Origin: Asterochloris sp. CNOR1 | Taxonomy: Eukaryota > Chlorophyta > Trebouxiophyceae > Trebouxiales > Trebouxiaceae | Assembly: GCA_963969365.1 (NCBI GenBank) | Contig: OZ017747.1 | Span: 3,224,001 to 3,288,000 of the forward strand | DNA length: 64,000 bases | Direction: 5' to 3' | Part shown: positions 62,627-64,000 of the stretch, piece by piece | How positions within the stretch are numbered: the stretch's first letter is position 1 | Layout: each line of letters begins with the position of its first letter | The notes under the pieces: model-generated | Seen by the model: the letters and a program-made list of their open reading frames with translations, nothing else | What the model was told of the DNA's origin: nothing | Database searches by the model: none | Translations under genes and position numbers: made by a program

Positions 62627-62701
62627 GCGGTCAAAGGCTTTGACCCGACCTCATTATTTGCGTTGACAGCGATCAGCTTGCAGCATCCTGGGTGCCACTG
62701 C
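62627..62701. promoter_or_regulatory. 75-bp divergent promoter, MED25-like (-) and RbcX-like (+)
   Basis: The chosen ATGs face away from each other with only 75 bp between. Either the 5' UTRs overlap on opposite strands or one true start lies further inside its gene. It contains the AT-rich TCATTATTTG at 62,651. Confidence 0.5.
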
Positions 62702-63975
62702 ATGCCGGGGCCTGTTTGCCAGACAGGGTTGTCTTGGCGCTGGAGCCTCAGGCAGCCTGTCACTGTGGGGCCAGCATGCAGATGCCCCAGCTTGGTCAGG
62801 AGGGCTGCACCAGTGGTGGCAGGCAAAGAGCTTCCTCCCAATTACAGGCGAGGAGGCAGCTCCAGAGGAGGGGGCATGCGGCCTGACAGGAACAACTCCC
62901 AGCGTGGCCCAAGCTGGACCTCTGCCAAGCGGAGAAAGGGGCGTCCTGCCTGGACAAGGAGTCCTGATGACACCCCTCTCAGGTGCACTCTGGCATTGAC
63001 CCTGTGCACCACTGTACACAAGCGTACGCTGGACTGTGCATCAGCATGCTACTTGGCTGGTCTGCAGGGACGGCAATCGGGATCGATTGGTGGGGCTCCT
63101 CACTGATAGGCAAGCGTGAACAATCACTGTCAACCTGTGCTGCAGTCCTGCTTTTGCATGAGTATTCAGCAGCTGCGTCCCTCTGTGACATGACTCATTA
63201 ATGGCTCCTCGCAGAGCCGCCCGGACGCTGTCATTCTACCTTTCTGAGAGTGAGTACTAGGACTCAGCAAGTCTCGCGAGCTTTTGACTTAGCTTCATGC
63301 TAGCATAGCCACTCACAAGCTGATGCTTTTTCTGCCACGCTGCAGCCAATCTGAATCTCTACCATTGGCTGGCACAGTACATGAAGGAGAACCCAATCCC
63401 AAGGGTGAGCGCTGGGCTTGCGCTGAGGCACTGAATCACACCTGATGATAGCATCCTTGACGAAGTGCGGACATATGGGGACACAAAGCTTGCTTGATGT
63501 GCAGGATGGGGCCTGGGATGACGTCTCAGGCGAGACCTTCCTGCGGAAGCTGCTCAGCATGCCCATAGAGGCAGCCAAATGGAAAACAGTGAGGGTGCTG
63601 CCCTGTGCTTTGGACTCCTGCGCCAGCTCTCTTCAGCCTCCTGCATTGCAGCATTGCTGACATGGCTAGCAGCAGGCGAATGTCTAAGTCGACCCGCGAC
63701 TCGCTTGCTGCCAAGCAGGCTGCCATCTGCTCACGTCTACCAGCAACCACTGTCCACTGCAGGGCCGGGACGCAATTTACGACAACTTTGGCACCTGCGG
63801 CGTGGACCCCAGGAACATAGCGCAGCGCATCATGGACATCAGATCCGCAATCGCCAAGGAGTTTGTTGCAGACCTCTCCAACATTGCAGAGGAAAATGCC
63901 CTGCTCATGCGCGAGTCTATAACAGAGTCCTTCGCTCTCAACCTTGATGCAGCTGCAGTGCACCCTTTCGAGTAG
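62702..63975 (+). CDS. Chloroplast-targeted RbcX-like protein (Rubisco assembly chaperone family, tentative)
   Basis: Five exons: 62,702-62,982, 63,215-63,249, 63,346-63,404, 63,505-63,588 and 63,763-63,975. They total 672 nt, giving 223 residues with all phases matching. The first exon is a basic, Arg/Ser-rich leader (ACRCPSLVRRAAPVVAGK, then a GGSSRGGG run), as in chloroplast transit peptides. The core reads ARTLSFYLSETNLNLYHWLA, then GETFLRKLLSMPIEAAKW, IYDNFGTCGVDPRN and AQRIMDIRSAIAKEFVADL, EENALLMRESITESF. Spacing of ETN..L..WL, the A.RIM..R..IA.E helix and the N..LMR....E end resemble RbcX, which helps Rubisco large subunits dimerise. About 20 residues between the two halves (near KWKTGRDAIYDN) are extra compared with RbcX as I remember it. 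The family assignment is by eye; the gene model is firm. An ATG at 63,201 is an alternative start without the leader. Confidence 0.6.
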
Positions 63976-64000
63976 CCTTGCTAATGAAAATTGCTCTGGC

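Noticed and set aside
1-64000. Mobile elements: transposase, reverse transcriptase, terminal repeats
   Set aside because: No such domains, no long terminal or inverted repeats, and no target-site pattern around the repeats seen.

Overview
The window reads as nuclear DNA of a green alga (Chlorophyta). It carries twelve intron-dense protein genes with GT-AG introns whose acceptors are nearly always TGCAG, a fairly GC-rich base composition, and proteins rich in Ala, Gln and Pro. A plant-type PHS1 tubulin kinase/phosphatase and a chloroplast RbcX-like protein sit beside a septin. Land plants lack septins while several green algae keep them, so the mixture points to a chlorophyte. A trebouxiophyte is my guess only. 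I see no tRNA, rRNA, CRISPR array, virus-like element or complete transposon.

Layout, left to right: a SAC3/GANP mRNA-export protein (+, from before base 1 to 10,897); a spacer with a 137-bp tandem duplication; a very large low-complexity gene with a C-terminal IQ motif (+, about 12.2 to 28.2 kb); a BET/GTE bromodomain protein (+, 28.7 to 35.6 kb); a septin (-, 36.2 to 41.5 kb); a GT4 glycosyltransferase (-, 41.6 to 43.6 kb); PHS1 (+, about 43.9 to 51.0 kb); proteasome subunit RPN9 (-, 51.1 to 54.1 kb); ribosomal protein L38 (+, 54.3 to 55.1 kb); an organelle-targeted thioredoxin (-, 55.5 to 56.7 kb); an unknown 208-residue protein (+, 57.05 to 57.96 kb); a MED25-like Mediator subunit (-, 57.9 to 62.6 kb); and an RbcX-like chloroplast protein (+, 62.7 to 63.98 kb). 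For septin, GT4, RPN9, L38, thioredoxin, the 208-residue protein and the RbcX-like protein I could place every exon, and each summed CDS is an exact multiple of three.

The genes are housekeeping in character: mRNA export, transcription (Mediator, BET), cytoskeleton (septin, PHS1), protein synthesis and degradation (L38, RPN9), redox and Rubisco assembly. From 43.5 kb onward strands alternate gene by gene. This gives short divergent promoters (75 to about 350 bp) and tight convergent ends, one of which overlaps in coding sequence.

The most unusual feature is a repeated pattern inside introns. Many introns hold decayed copies of their own exon-intron edges, that is ghost donors just downstream of a real donor, or ghost TGCAG acceptors plus the first bases of the next exon upstream of a real acceptor. 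They are spaced about 75 to 300 nt apart in one to five copies. I found clear cases in four genes and milder ones elsewhere, which suggests these introns grow by serial tandem duplication of splice-site-bearing segments.
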